NCBI GenBank assembly: GCA_936432065.2
Contig: OW386289.2
Coordinates: 134,404,015-134,468,014, forward strand
Direction: 5' to 3'
DNA: 64,000 nucleotides
From: Rutpela maculata
Lineage: Eukaryota; Arthropoda; Insecta; Coleoptera; Cerambycidae
The number at the start of each line of letters is the position of its first letter. The stretch's first letter is position 1. The notes below the pieces were generated by a model that was given only the letters and a program-made list of their open reading frames with translations, ran no database searches and was not told the origin of the DNA. This document shows positions 1 through 11,485 of the stretch, one piece after another. The translations under genes were made by a program, and so were the position numbers.

Positions 1-464
1 AAATTGATGGATTATTACATCATATTTCTTAAACTGTTAAAAAAAGGCAATTTTTGGTGGTTTTTATTGTTCTACAAATTTACAAATTATCAAGAAGTTT
101 CTTCATATGCCTAGTCTTATTCATAATTTTATAGCGAACAGTTTGGTATTTTTATTTTTGCGATCGGATTACTATGACCTGATATAATAGGGAAAATAGC
201 GGAAAATTTCTGTGTTGAAAAATAAATTGTTAAAATTCTACAAGAAGCAATAGACGGATTTCACAAAAAATGGCTCAGAGCACTTGTCATTTATACCTAC
301 AACAAATTAAAACAATAAAATGGCTGTAGCCAGAGAATTTATTATTCGCCTATTTTGATCCTTGATTTGACTCCAGTATTATGTATTTGCTGAATTTTTT
401 TATATGTTTATTTTATAACCTCATAATGCCATAACCATAACCCTGCAACCCTATACACTGTTTT
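1..464. other. AT-rich sequence, nothing recognised
   Basis: No open frame, repeat boundary or RNA motif could be supported here. The sequence is AT-rich with short homopolymer runs. Confidence 0.5.
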
Positions 465-1155
465 ACTTCCACGTCCAGTGGAAGTATAGTAACAACAAAA
501 AAATTTTTTAAAATTTTTATTGTCCAAGTAGGCTTAAAATGTCATGAAACGTCGAGATTTTAAGTTTGAGCGAAAAAAAAATTCTGTCTGTCGGTCTGTC
601 TGTAACTTTTTTTTGTGCGCACGTTTACTCTGGAACCGTTTAAGATATTGACTTAAAATTTGGTACACATATGTACTTTAACGAGATCAGGAACTATTTG
701 CATCTTGTTCTGTCGAAGGGTTTGGGGGGTAAATTGGGGTAAATTTGGGTAAATAGGTCAATCAAGCAGGTAAGAGTCCATAAAATTGGTATTTAGTATA
801 TACAAGAGAAGCTAAGGTCTCAAAAAAAATTTTGGCATTAGCCACCCCCATTACCATCCCCTTATTAAAGGGGATGAAAAAAAGTTGTGATTTAGTGTAT
901 GTACAGGAACCAGAAACCTCAAAATATTTTTTTACTTCATCCACCCCCCACTATCACCCCCCCTATCACCACCCCCCACCCCACTACCGATGTGGGGTAT
1001 CGTTTTATGGGTTTTTGGGGTAGAGGATTTCAAATATTATATTATTAAAGTTCCATAAACAATTATTTTAACATACAAAGTTTTTTCGTTGTGAGTGACT
1101 TGGATAGAGAATCTGGATGTGGAAGTAGTGATTCCTTGGGCAGCGGTTTTTACGG
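465..1155 (+). repeat. Dispersed repeat, copy 1 ('ACTTCCAC' family)
   Basis: This is the most complete of several copies of one repeat family. It begins with ACTTCCAC next to its own complement GTGGAAGT, and a further GTGGAAGTA lies near the right end, followed by a CCTTGGGCAGCGGTTTTT tail. A TCTGTCTGTCTGTAAC-like run lies near position 590. The same sequence occurs in reverse at 8841-10161 and in direct orientation at 10193-10659, and its first ~60 bp recur at 37588. It looks like a non-autonomous DNA element. No protein is encoded; the short frames around the C-rich stretch at 940-985 are not convincing. Confidence 0.7.
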
Positions 1156-2032
1156 GTGTTTCTTAAGGTTAGAGATGAAAACCGAGCCAATCTGACAATT
1201 CTGACTTTGAACTCGGATTCAGTGGGTCAAAATACCTAAGGAAAAGACTGGTCTGGTCCACCGGACTGTGAGTCTGTGTTATTTATCTTATGTATATCGG
1301 CTTTTGAGGAATCGATCTGGGCTGAGAAATCACTAAACATATTTTCCTGTGTCTTTAGAACACACCCTATATATCTAATTAATCGTCATCATTATGTTTA
1401 TCAACTTTTTAAAGGTATTAAAATTAAACAGAGTAATTAAAGTCATAGAAATGATATCAATAAGCTTATTTGTGAAGCAAAACCGAAGACAAAACTTAAA
1501 TAAAAACCTGTACTATTTTTTCATCCCTTCTTTTCTCCGTTAAAATAATGGTAATAATTGTTATATAAGTACATTGTTTGAGCTAAGTAGCAATTTTATT
1601 AATCTCCTTTATTTCAACCAATACTCGTAAAAAATACGCACACTTAACGCATAACCTCTTTTAAAATCATTTTAATTAAATCAAATTCCCTTGCTACGCT
1701 TACGAGTCTCTCCACCACCATTTCCCCAAACCCTCAACTCAAACTTTTTGCCGTAATCACATTATAAGATGTTTGTAGTACAAGAACAATTAAATTCATT
1801 GAACAACTCCAGTAAAATTAATTCTGTTAGGCAAAGGAACCTGAGGAAAGTAAACTAAACGCGAAACCATTTCTACAAAGAAATAAATTTGTAATACCTA
1901 ATCTTGCTACACTTTGCTTAAGCGCGTTTAATTATCATCAATTTTAACTGTTATACGGTTTTCGTGTAATTTAATTCTATTACCGGTTGCAGCATAATAT
2001 ATTATAGAAAAATATGTGACATTAGTCCAGTC
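1156..2032. other. Intergenic, nothing recognised
   Basis: AT-rich sequence without a coding frame or a repeat I could pair with another part of the window. Confidence 0.5.
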
Positions 2033-3425
2033 AACGAAGCGCTAAAATGACCAAAATCTCTAAGTTGAGTGCTAATGAATTGATTTTGATTAAACCTTGT
2101 GCAATGTGTTTGAATGACGTTAATAAAAATGTTGAAAAAAAGATTAAAGTAGGAAAAGATCGGAAGGGGTAGAAAATACCCCTTTATCTTGGGTTCCGTA
2201 ACTTGTAGAATTAGGTCAAAAATGAAAAAGAAACAATATATTTACCTTCTTTGGCCCAGAATAAGATGTTTTTACTCTTGTGAATTTTTTCGAAAAATGC
2301 ATATTTTTTGAGATATGGCCACTCGAAAATCCCTAAAAGTGGGGGAGGGGAAATGTAAAAGTTGGAAAAAAAACAAAAAATTCAGGTGACTGTATCTTCA
2401 AAATACAAGACTTTTCTGTAAAATGCGTTTTCACCGAGTTTTTCCGGAAAAACATGAAAAACTACCCATTTGTTTGAAATTGTAGGGCTATAAAAAAAAA
2501 TATGAAATTTAAAAATTTGAAAAACTTCAGACATATGCATTGAGGCCTTATAAACATTTTTTGTCTCTTGGTATTTCTTTGTAACTTGCTAATTTTCCGA
2601 GTTAGAGGCAGTTTTTCACGATAAATAATGTTCTACATTTTTTTGCACGTTAAAAAAATTTTCCGGAATTTTCACATTTTCAATTTAAAAATTTTATTGA
2701 ACCTTTGAAAATGGCATAACTATATAGGTTTCATATTTTTTTATAATAATATTTATAAATCACGATCATTTTTCGAATTTTCACGTGCAAAAAATATAGT
2801 ACATTATTTATCGTGAAAAACTGCCTGTAACTCGGAAAATTAGCAAGTTACAAAAAAATTCCAAGAGACAAAAAATATTAAAAATGTTTAGAAAAATGTT
2901 TAAAAGGCCTCAATGCATACATCTGAATTTTTTCAAATTTTTAAATTACATATTTTTAAAGCACTACAATGTCAAAGATAGGGGTAGTTTTCCATGTTTT
3001 TCCGGAAAAACTCGATGAAAACGCACTTTACAGAGAAGTTGCAAATAAAGAAAATCTTGTATTTCGATGATAGGTTCACCTGAATTTTTTCAGATTTTTT
3101 TCAACTTTTATCTTTTCCCCTTCCCCATTTTTAGGAATTTTCGAGTCTCCATATCTCGAAAAATATACATTTTTCGAAAAAATTCACAAGAGTAAAAACA
3201 TCTTATTTTGGGCCAAAAAAAAGGTAAATACATTGTTTTTTTCATTTTTGACCTAATTCTACAAGTTGCGGAACCCGTGATAAAAGTGTGTTTTCTTACT
3301 CTAATATTTTTTTAAATTTTTTATTAACGTCAATACAAACAAATTGCACAAGGTTTCATCAAAATCCATTCATTAGCACTCAAGTTAGAGATTTTGGTAA
3401 TTTTAGCGCTCCGTTGAATAGACTA
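2033..3425. mobile_element. Palindromic (foldback) element, TAGTCYARTCAACG family, copy 1
   Basis: The whole 1.39-kb interval is a long imperfect palindrome centred near 2730. The left end reads TAGTCCAGTCAACGAAGCGC, and the complement of the right end reads TAGTCTATTCAACGGAGCGC. Similarity continues through both arms, for example the AAACCTTGTGCAATTTG-like segments near 2095 and 3345 and the paired CTCGGAAAATTAGCAAGTTA-like stretches near 2590 and 2835. No protein is encoded. The end sequence is shared with the palindrome at 11486-12859, so both belong to one non-autonomous family. The target duplication is probably the dinucleotide TA, but the symmetric ends make this ambiguous. Confidence 0.85.
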
Positions 3426-4724
3426 TGGTAGGTAAAACTGACGCAGTAGCATTCGATTGTATGAGTGTAATGTTCTAGTACTTTGGTGTTTCTGGAAACT
3501 ACTAAAGAGAGAAGATTAGCTATAGTGGCAAAATATTGTTTGAATTTTTTTTTTTTGTAGCTATTGAAAACATTGTAATATCTTAAGGTCGCTTTACTTC
3601 AAAATAATATTTGAAGGGAAATAACTATTTTTCGTTTGTTTTTAATATCATCATTTATTGGATCAGTTCTAAATTCTAATTGTGTATTTTTTACGGATCA
3701 GTGGCAGATTGAACACCATATATCTAAGACTAAATATTATATATACTGTAGCACGTGCATTTGAAATGATAAGTATCTGCATTGCATTTGCAAAGAAAAC
3801 TTTTAAGTAATAAAGTTCTCATAAAACTATTCAACTTACGGCTTACGGTAATATGGCCACAGAACTCCTTAAAATAAGTGTTCTAGGATATACAAAATTG
3901 CAATGTAAGGAAGCTCCTCTTGTTAGCTGAGCATTATTCGTGGAACTCTGAATCTAACGAAACTATATCAGTCGAAAGACATGCTTTCAACTAGATTATA
4001 AAACTTTTAACCATATACCTGAAACACTCACAGTAACATTTAGAAGTGATTTCCCACTGAAGTATATAATAGCAGACTTTAAAGTAAATTAAATTTTACC
4101 TAGAGAGATTATGAATTTATATAAGCCAAATCAGTTTTGCATGGAAAAAGTTCCAATAGAGGATAATAGTATTCACTGTAGCATAGAAGCATATACTGGC
4201 TTATGTGGAATGGAGATTCTAAACTTTTCACATTCACTGACTAATAGTGGAGTTACTTAATTCGAATTTTCTTAAGAATCGTTCAGATTGTGATACTAAC
4301 CTGAAATTGGGTGAGCATAGACAGTTTCTTGAGACGAACAAAATGGGATATAGTGCCACTTAGAAAAAAAAATTGGTTCGGCTGTTTTAACCTCAAAATC
4401 GTCAGAAAAATCAGTACTTCGACATTATCCCGAAAACGGCGAATTGTATCAATATTTTTGTGATTACACAAATTCAGTTTTCTACAAAAATCGCGTAATG
4501 AGTTTTTTTGTGGCTCCATTGTTTTCTCAGTGGCGGGGAAATTGTATATTTAAGTATAGCTGTAATATAATTCTATTTTTAATAAAAGTACCTAAATAAA
4601 TTTTTTTGTAAGCTTTATTTTAACTAAATATTTCTACTCTAGTGATTTTTTATAGAATCTCAAACGAATGCCTAAAAGTTAAAATTTTCAGTCACTGTCG
4701 GCTTTACAGCAGTCTCCATCACAA
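3426..4724. other. Intergenic, nothing recognised
   Basis: AT-rich sequence. Short open frames are present on both strands, but none has recognisable content. Confidence 0.5.
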
Positions 4725-5010
4725 GCGGGGGAAGAAATCCGAAAAGCAAAAGATATCCTGATATTTCCTGGGATTTCCTAAGATTTCTTCGGATTTCCTA
4801 AGATTTCCTGATATTTCTTAAGGTTTCTTAGGATTGACTAAGATTTCCTCGGATTTCCTTAAGATTTCTTCGGATTTCTTTAAGATTCCTCGAATTCGAC
4901 GTAGGGAGAAATCCGAAATCCTGAGATTTCCTGGGATTTCCTTGGATTGCCTAAGATTTCCTCGGATTGCCTAAAATTTCCTCGGATTTCCTTCTGAGTG
5001 CACACCAGAT
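4725..5010. repeat. Minisatellite of ~10-bp GGATTTCCTA-like units
   Basis: This is a degenerate tandem array of units such as GATTTCCTAA, GATTTCTTCG and GATTTCCTCG, with a weak 20-bp higher-order alternation. At 4728 and near 4903 the complementary form GAAATCCGAAA appears, so part of the array also faces itself. No coding frame is present. Confidence 0.8.
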
Positions 5011-5361
5011 TTCCTTCGCGATTTGCCCCTCGGTTAAAAATGTAAAGATTCCACAAGCTTCATAGGTTCATTATTGTTTGTGAATTTTGGTTGGCATCTA
5101 ACATGTGGTTATTAATAAACATACAAAATTAAAAACAAATACTTGAGCATTTTCTTTCTTATAACACCCAATTACAATTAAAGTATAGCGCAAATTTGAT
5201 CGGTCATAACTACAAGACGAAACCGATTTTTTTTTTCAGTTTTGGTACTACTAGGCTAGTAAGAATTGATACTTTAATACTACAGCATTTCCCCCATCCT
5301 ACATATTGTTCATTTTTGCAACGTTAACGCGCCATACAGCAGAGTATTTATTTAGTTTTTA
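5011..5361. other. Flank with a short direct repeat to 6650-6720
   Basis: The segment from about 5255 to 5335 (GATACTTTAATAC ... TATTGTTCATTTTT) resembles the segment at about 6652-6720. The palindrome at 5362-6541 is therefore bracketed by related sequence. Nothing else was recognised. Confidence 0.45.
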
Positions 5362-6541
5362 TACAGGGTGTTCCAGATTTAAAGTGACATAGACCAATGA
5401 GAGATAGAGCACACTTTGCTGAGTTCAAAACACCCCTACTTACCCTTGAAAGAGAATGGTTTTCGAGATACGGGGTGTTTTATGATTTTTTACTGAAACT
5501 AAAATTCACCATATTTTGGAATGGGTGGACGTATTTGGATAAAAGTTGGTACACATATATAGTGCACTCCTAGCCCAATCAATAGCATATTTTATTTTGG
5601 AAAAATTCCAGGACAGGACTCGATTTTTATTATTTTACATTTAGGGCCAATTACATCACCCTGTATATCACTTTTTTGTAAATGGCTGATAACTATTGAA
5701 ATGTCTATGGATTATTGTGCAAAATACTGTCATAATATTTGATGGCACGTTTATGGTTACTTCCTAGCAAATTTTTGAAAATAATGGTGAATGATATTTA
5801 AATTCTACCAAATACACAAACAACTAGTTAACGTCGCTATTTTATTAATTTTTCTTGAGCATTTGTTTAATAATTATTTAATGTATTATTGTTACTTAAA
5901 TTTGATTCTAATTGCACTTAGAATTTGTACGGCTATATGCAATATTCCATAGAAAATCAGTTTGCTTAAAAATGAAAGTAGGCGTTTGTCAATTCTGTCA
6001 TTTATAGTTTAATATATAGTAATGTAAGTTACCTTTAGAAATTAAGCTTAAAGTATCCAAAGAAGTCGTTTGTGTCATTAAAATAAGGTTTTATATTAAC
6101 AAATCTAATAATTTCAAGATGCCATTCCAATTTACAATTGAAGAGTATTCAGATATGATTTATGTGTATGGTTTTTGCGACGAAAATGGAAGAGCTGCAG
6201 ATAGAGAATATAGAAGACGTTTTCGAAATCGTCGTACACCAATCATACATTTTCAGAGGTGTATGTAAATGTAAAATAATAAAAATTTAGTCCTGTCCTG
6301 GAATTTTTCCAAAATAAATTATGCTAATGATTGGACTAGGAGTGCACTATATGTGTACCAACTTTTATCCAAATGCGTCCACCCATTCCAAAATATGGTG
6401 AATTTTAGTTTTAGTCAAGAATCATAAAACACTCCGTATCTCGGGGTGTTTTCAAGGGTAAGTGTGAGGGTGTTTTGAACTCAGCAAAGTGTGTTCTATC
6501 TCTCATTAGTCTATGTCACTTTAAATCTGGGACACCCTGTA
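5362..6541. mobile_element. MITE with ~275-bp terminal inverted repeats (ACAGGGTGTTCC ends)
   Basis: The left end TACAGGGTGTTCCAGATTTA matches the complement of the right end (GGGACACCCTGTA). The two arms pair over about 5362-5640 and 6268-6541, including the GTGACATAGAC and GGACAGGACT blocks. The central part contains the start of a DUF4817-type transposase-associated gene (6120-6262). The element is therefore readily explained as an internal-deletion derivative of a DUF4817-encoding transposon. ACAGGGTGT-type ends are common in insect MITEs. Confidence 0.85.
6120..6262 (+). pseudogene. DUF4817 N-terminal fragment of an insect Tc/mariner-like transposase
   Basis: An ATG opens a frame of about 47 codons beginning MPFQFTIEEYSDMIYVYGFC, followed by an NGRAADREYRRRFRNRR segment. 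This matches the DUF4817 helix-turn-helix pattern (a YGxxxGNxRAAxxxYxxRFPNRRxP-like motif) found at the N-terminus of many insect Tc/mariner-like transposases, where it is thought to bind DNA. The frame runs into the right inverted arm of the surrounding MITE and stops, so no catalytic domain is present. It is a trapped first-exon remnant, not a working gene. The family assignment rests on the motif only. Confidence 0.75.
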
Positions 6542-6877
6542 TTATTGACATGTGTAGACCTTATACTTTGATACTATACCACTTGAAGCCATCGTTCAAT
6601 TTTTACAACCATAGCGTATTTTAATTAAGCACTGTATCTGAATCTATGAATATAATTGGTACTTTAATATCACATAATTTTCTGCTATCTTACTTATTGT
6701 TCATTTTTTACGACAACGCGACCATTTTCTTAAAATTAATTAAAATGAAATATTCTCCTTATGACAGTTAATCATTTTTTCCAATGCTATTTGTCCATTG
6801 TTGGTTAATATCAGTTAGATAACGAAAATCAGAACATGCCGAAGCATAATAATTTTTCACACTGAGAGATTTAAGAG
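6542..6877. other. Intergenic between two DUF4817-element remnants
   Basis: Apart from the short similarity to 5255-5335, nothing is recognisable. Confidence 0.4.
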
Positions 6878-7742
6878 ATATGATTCTTATTTATTGTCAA
6901 CTTAATTACAATGGACGTGCTGAGAACCGGGAATAGTTGTGTACAGTTCTAAACAGATTGCAATCAGGTCATCAACTATTTCAAAATCTGTTGAGGAATT
7001 TAGGCAGAATTAGTTGATTTCATCCTAAACGTGATAATTTAGATCAACAGAGGATTATTACGCCTGACCAGGAAGACGAAATATTAGATCGCATTGCAGA
7101 TGATCTACAGACTAGTTCAAGACGACTATCTGCAGTAAGACTTCCATTTTAAAAATGTTGCATGTAAAAAAATACCATCCATACCTTTTTACACCTATGT
7201 AAAATTTAGTGCCTGCCGATGTTCCGTTAAGATATCAGTTTGCAAGTGATATTCGAAGCAGAAGAAATGTTGACCACTTATTCGTCAACAAAATATTGTT
7301 CACGAATGAAGCTACATTTTCCCTCCAAGGTATCTTCAATTTAAGAAATAATAATTTTTGGGAAGTTGGAAATCCTCATGTAACGCGAGAACGACATTTC
7401 CAACATGAATTAAAAGTCAATATTTAGTATGGGATCATTGGGAAACATTTTCTGGGATCACACGAGTGGCCAAGAAATTTAAATGGTAACAATTATTTAA
7501 ATTTTTTTAAAAACGATTTTAATAATATGCTGGATGCATTACCACTGAATTTGAGGCAAAGTATGTTGTTCATGCAAGATGGTGCCCCGCCACATTTTAA
7601 CAATCAAGTATGAACTTATTTAAACACCACCCATTTTCATGAATGCTGAATTGGTCGTGGTAGCCTATTTACTTGGCTGCCGCATATCCAGATTCTCTCT
7701 TTGGATTTCGGTGTGGGGCGCAATGAAGGAACTTGTTTAAGT
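6878..7742 (+). pseudogene. Decayed DUF4817/Tc-mariner-like DDE transposase
   Basis: Reading across several frames gives the parts of a single transposase in order. First come a DUF4817 remnant (YNGRAENRE, near 6905) and a linker with RNLGRIS-FHPKRDNLDQQRI and TPDQEDEILDRIADD (about 6985-7110). Next is the first catalytic block, KILFTNEATFSLQGIFN (about 7285-7340), and then PHVTRERHFQHE. The second catalytic block is MLFMQDGAPPHF (about 7565-7600), and a tail reads IGRGSLFTW ... WGAMKELV (about 7650-7740). In active relatives the first block normally reads TDEA. Here the Asp is Asn, so the first DDE residue is lost. Stops and frameshifts are numerous. The longest open piece is 7209-7427. Confidence 0.85.
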
Positions 7743-8840
7743 ACTAGAAATACCTGCGCCCAACTCGCCTCGATGTGATTGGTGGACATATTAAACAATT
7801 ACTATAAATTTTCTCTTCATTTGTTTCTCAAATAAAATTTATTAACTTGATAACTTGGGCTTTAATCCTATTATGTTAAAGTGTCAAAATTGTCAAAATT
7901 AAAGTATTTAATTGTCAAAAGTATTGTTGGCGTCGGTGTCTACTACTACGTTAATATTTCTTGTAACAAATTATGCGGTTGATTGTTAAAATGCGATTGA
8001 CCTGAAAACGGTTAATTTTTATGGCTAATGAGAAGTATACTTTTTCTTCTAACATGAGATAGGTTGAGGATTTTTTAATAAAAAAAAACGATAACATTAC
8101 GGGTAAAAAGCTAAGCTTACATTTACGTCACATACATTGCTTATGTGGCGCGGTCTAAGATCTACACCAAAAATGGGAGCAGATTTGAATTTCTCGTCTT
8201 AAAAAAAGCCTATTTACCAATTTTCAAACCAATATTTGAAAAATTTCAAAAATTATGTGAATAAATTAAAAACATATTATTGACTTTAGCACCCTGTTAA
8301 TATGAACGTTTAGACTGAGGTAAGTTTAGCTAAATCGCAGTATGTCAGAAATCCACTGTTGTTCTATGGACCATTACTTAGGAACCACCATAATCTGAGA
8401 GTGTATATTTCTTAGACAGTTCATGTGAAAAATTAGCTAGGCCAATGTTCATTTTTCTCAAATAATTAGAAAGCTAATTAGAGTTTCGTGTCCTGTTTGA
8501 CTAAAGTAATTTTAAATGCGACTTTCGTGAAATATGTCTGTCTAGTGGGAAATTATCTGGCAATCATAATTATCTCTTCTAAAAATACAACCAAGTTATA
8601 ATGGTAGCAACAGTATTTACAATAAATCATCAGAGGGTTGAATTCTTAGAGCATTAAATTTTTATATATTTTTTTATTATACCTATTATATATAGTGTTC
8701 GAGAAATCGAGGTCCATAACATAACAATCGAAAATAACGTTTTCGTCACAAAAACTATTTAAACTCACATTAAGGGCAATGTTGTTTATGGCTTGGAGTT
8801 TGTGGGAGTAAGTAGACGGTGATTAGAACAACTAAAAGTG
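7743..8840. other. Intergenic, nothing recognised
   Basis: AT-rich sequence without a supportable gene or paired repeat. Confidence 0.5.
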
Positions 8841-10161
8841 AAAAACCGCTGCCCAAGGAATCATTCATTGCTTTCACATCCAGATTTTCCATCCAAGTCT
8901 CTCACAATTGAAAAAATTTTTATGTGGAAATAATTGCTTATGGAACTTTAATAATGTAATATTTGAAATTGTCTACCCCAAAAACCCGTAAAACGATATC
9001 CCTCATCGGTAGTGGGATGAGGGTGGTAATGGGGGTGCATGAAGTACAAAAATATTTTGAGATTTTTGATTCTTGTACACACACTAAATCACAACTTTTT
9101 TTTTAACTCTCTTTAATAATGGGGTAGAGGTAGTAATGGGGGTGGCTAATGCCAAAAAAATTTTTGGGACCTTATAGCCTTTCTTGTATATAAATACTAA
9201 ACACCAATTTTATGGACTCTTACCTGCTTACCTCTAATGCTAAATTTCAAGTCAATATCTTAAACGGTTCCAGCACAAAAAAAGTTACAGACAGACAGAA
9301 TTTTTTTTCGCTCAAACTTCTCGACGTTCCATAATATTCTAAGCCTATTTGAGGCGCTCGCGCGCAAACCCCGATAAATCCACACACACAAAGTTGTGGG
9401 AAATTACAAAAAATTTCTCAAACAAAAACCAATAAGTCTTTTTTTGTTATTTTGAAGTCAAAAAATATCTTCTAGGCTGTAGAATATAAGACCAAAAAAT
9501 AAGAACAATGCTATTTTATTTATTTATTTTTTTTTAACTTTTCTTGCTGGATTTATCGGATTTTGCTATGTAAAAACGAATTTATCGATTTTTGCTTTAA
9601 AATAAAACATTAAAGATGCAGAAAAATAAATTTTGACAACATTAATAATTTATTAAAAATAAATAAAAACATTAATTGTTAACAAAAATTAATTCTCAAT
9701 ATCTGTTAAAATTTCAGATAAAACCGTTATAATATATTGGTAATAAAATGTCTTGCAGTTGTCTTCTTTATTTCTAGAAGAGAAGTAGGTTTTTACAGTA
9801 AATAGTCATATTACAGAGAACTTTTTCAAACGTCAATCAATATTAACTTTTCTACCTCACAATGGATGACAGTGTATTGTATAAAAATGGATTTATCTGC
9901 TTTTGATCCCGATATTGGATTTATCTAGTTTTGTTCGAAACGGTCAACTTTAACATTAGATTTATATGGGATTTATGGCGTTTTGGTTACCAAAGATTAT
10001 ATAGGCTTGTAGAGTTTAGTCTAACATACATGAAACTATTACAAACTCAAAATTGACTTTTTGTGGATTTATCGGGGTTTGCGCGCGAGCGCCTCATTTG
10101 AACCATAAAAATTTTCAAAAATTTTTTTTGTCGTTACCATACTTCCACTGGTTGTGGAAGT
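8841..10161 (-). repeat. Dispersed 'ACTTCCAC' repeat, copy 2, reverse orientation, interrupted
   Basis: The complement of copy 1 runs from AAAAACCGCTGCCCAAGGAA at 8841 to GTGGAAGT at about 10161. It is split by a 745-bp insertion at 9351-10095. Removing that insertion restores the AAGCCT-ATTT-GAACCATAAA junction, which corresponds to AAGCCTACTTGGACAATAAA in the complement of copy 1. Copy 3 follows in the opposite direction within 40 bp, so copies 2 and 3 are arranged back to back. Confidence 0.8.
9351..10095. mobile_element. Nested 745-bp TIR element with ~32-bp inverted repeats and ATTT duplication
   Basis: The left end GAGGCGCTCGCGCGCAAACC continues as CCGATAAATCCA. It is mirrored without mismatch by the right end, TGGATTTATCGG followed by GGTTTGCGCGCGAGCGCCTC. 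ATTT flanks both sides (9347-9350 and 10096-10099), and deleting the element plus one ATTT restores the host repeat. Inside, GGATTTATC-like words recur at about 9550, 9890, 9935 and 9968, resembling degenerate copies of the terminal repeat. No protein is encoded. The superfamily is not clear from these ends. Confidence 0.9.
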
Positions 10162-10192
10162 AAAACGTAATAAGTCTTATAAAATTCCTATT

Positions 10193-10659
10193 ACTTCCAC
10201 ATCCACATAGTAACGACATTTTTTTCAAATAATCTTAAAATATCATGAAACTTCAACATTTTAAGTTTGAGCAAAAATAATGTATGTCTGTCTGTCTCTG
10301 TCTGTCTATAACTTTGTATAACTTTCTTTGCACTGAAGCGGTATGATATTAACTTGTTTGGTATACTTAGGGTATGTATTATAATGAGATTTAGAACTAG
10401 AGTATATTTTGATATTATTCCGTTGAATAGTTGAGGGATAAATGGAGGTAAATGGAAAAAACAAGTAAGTATAAGTGTCCAAAAAATTGTGATTTAGCGT
10501 GTACAAGAACCAAAGACCTTAAAAATTTTTTTGACATCAGCCACTCTCACTACCACCCCCCTTTGGGATGGTGGTGGTAGTGGAGAAGTGAAGAACTTGG
10601 ATAAGAAGAGAGAATCTTAATGTGGAAGTAGTTATTCCTTAGACAGTGTTTTTTTTTTT
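10193..10659 (+). repeat. Dispersed 'ACTTCCAC' repeat, copy 3
   Basis: The direct-orientation copy runs from ACTTCCACATCCACATAGTA to TGTGGAAGTAGTTATTCCTT, with the same internal order as copy 1: a TCTGTCTGTCTGT run, a GTACAAGAACCAAAGACC stretch and a C-rich hairpin at about 10553-10580. It is shorter than copy 1 and has no coding capacity. Confidence 0.75.
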
Positions 10660-11485
10660 AAATCCGTAATATTCAATCTGATTTCTATTGGATTTAATTT
10701 CGAAAATTGTTTGTTGAGAAAGATTGTTTGCAAAAATTTAAATTATGTTTACATTTTTTGTCTGAACTAGAAGTATCGATTTGATCAACTAAATTGCCAT
10801 ACGCTTTTACTAAATTTATCAACGCCAAACCTCTCCCTCATCTATACTATAAAAGATAAACATCTTGGAGAATTTTTGTATAGAATTTTATTCCTAACAA
10901 CTTTGTCTATGTAAAATTTTTCTTTTGTAGTTCTCTTGGCCTATCGGGTTAAAAGGCGCGATATACTTATTTTGTACGTTTTTATTATAATTTTTGCAAT
11001 GGACGCGGTGTCGGGTTTCAAGAGAACTGCTATTTATTTTAGTTTTACCTAGAGCATGAACTAATTTAATTCAAAATCAGCTAACAATAAGCTTAGATTG
11101 GCCAAGCGTTTATTTCTACCCGTTTGTTCCTTTTAAAATCTTAGTAAATATCCCATTTCAGAGTAAAATGTTAATCAAATAAGTATTCAGTTAGCCTTTG
11201 TTCTTAATTAACACGTTTATGTATTTATATCTGTGTAAATCTGAAATTGGCTTTTATTAAATACAATTTCGTGTAACAAGTATCCAATTTAACGGTTTTC
11301 TCACAGTAAAAAAAAATATTACAAGAAATTAAGTATAAAGTTTTTCAATTTCTTGCGTGGTATATTTTTATGAATATTTTTAACCTTTCCACTGAAGTTA
11401 AAAATTTAAAAATTGATTTATGAAAACAGCAATTAAAACTTTTGACGTATATCAAAGTATAAATGATTAGCAATTATATTCTTTT
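10660..11485. other. Intergenic, nothing recognised
   Basis: AT-rich sequence with no supportable feature. Confidence 0.5.

Noticed and set aside
832..1023. His/Pro-rich small protein encoded by the C-rich stretch
   Set aside because: The stretch is part of a dispersed repeat and the frame is not kept in the other copies.
4283..4519. 78-codon minus-strand frame
   Set aside because: Contains a fragment reminiscent of transposase text but no complete motif could be supported.
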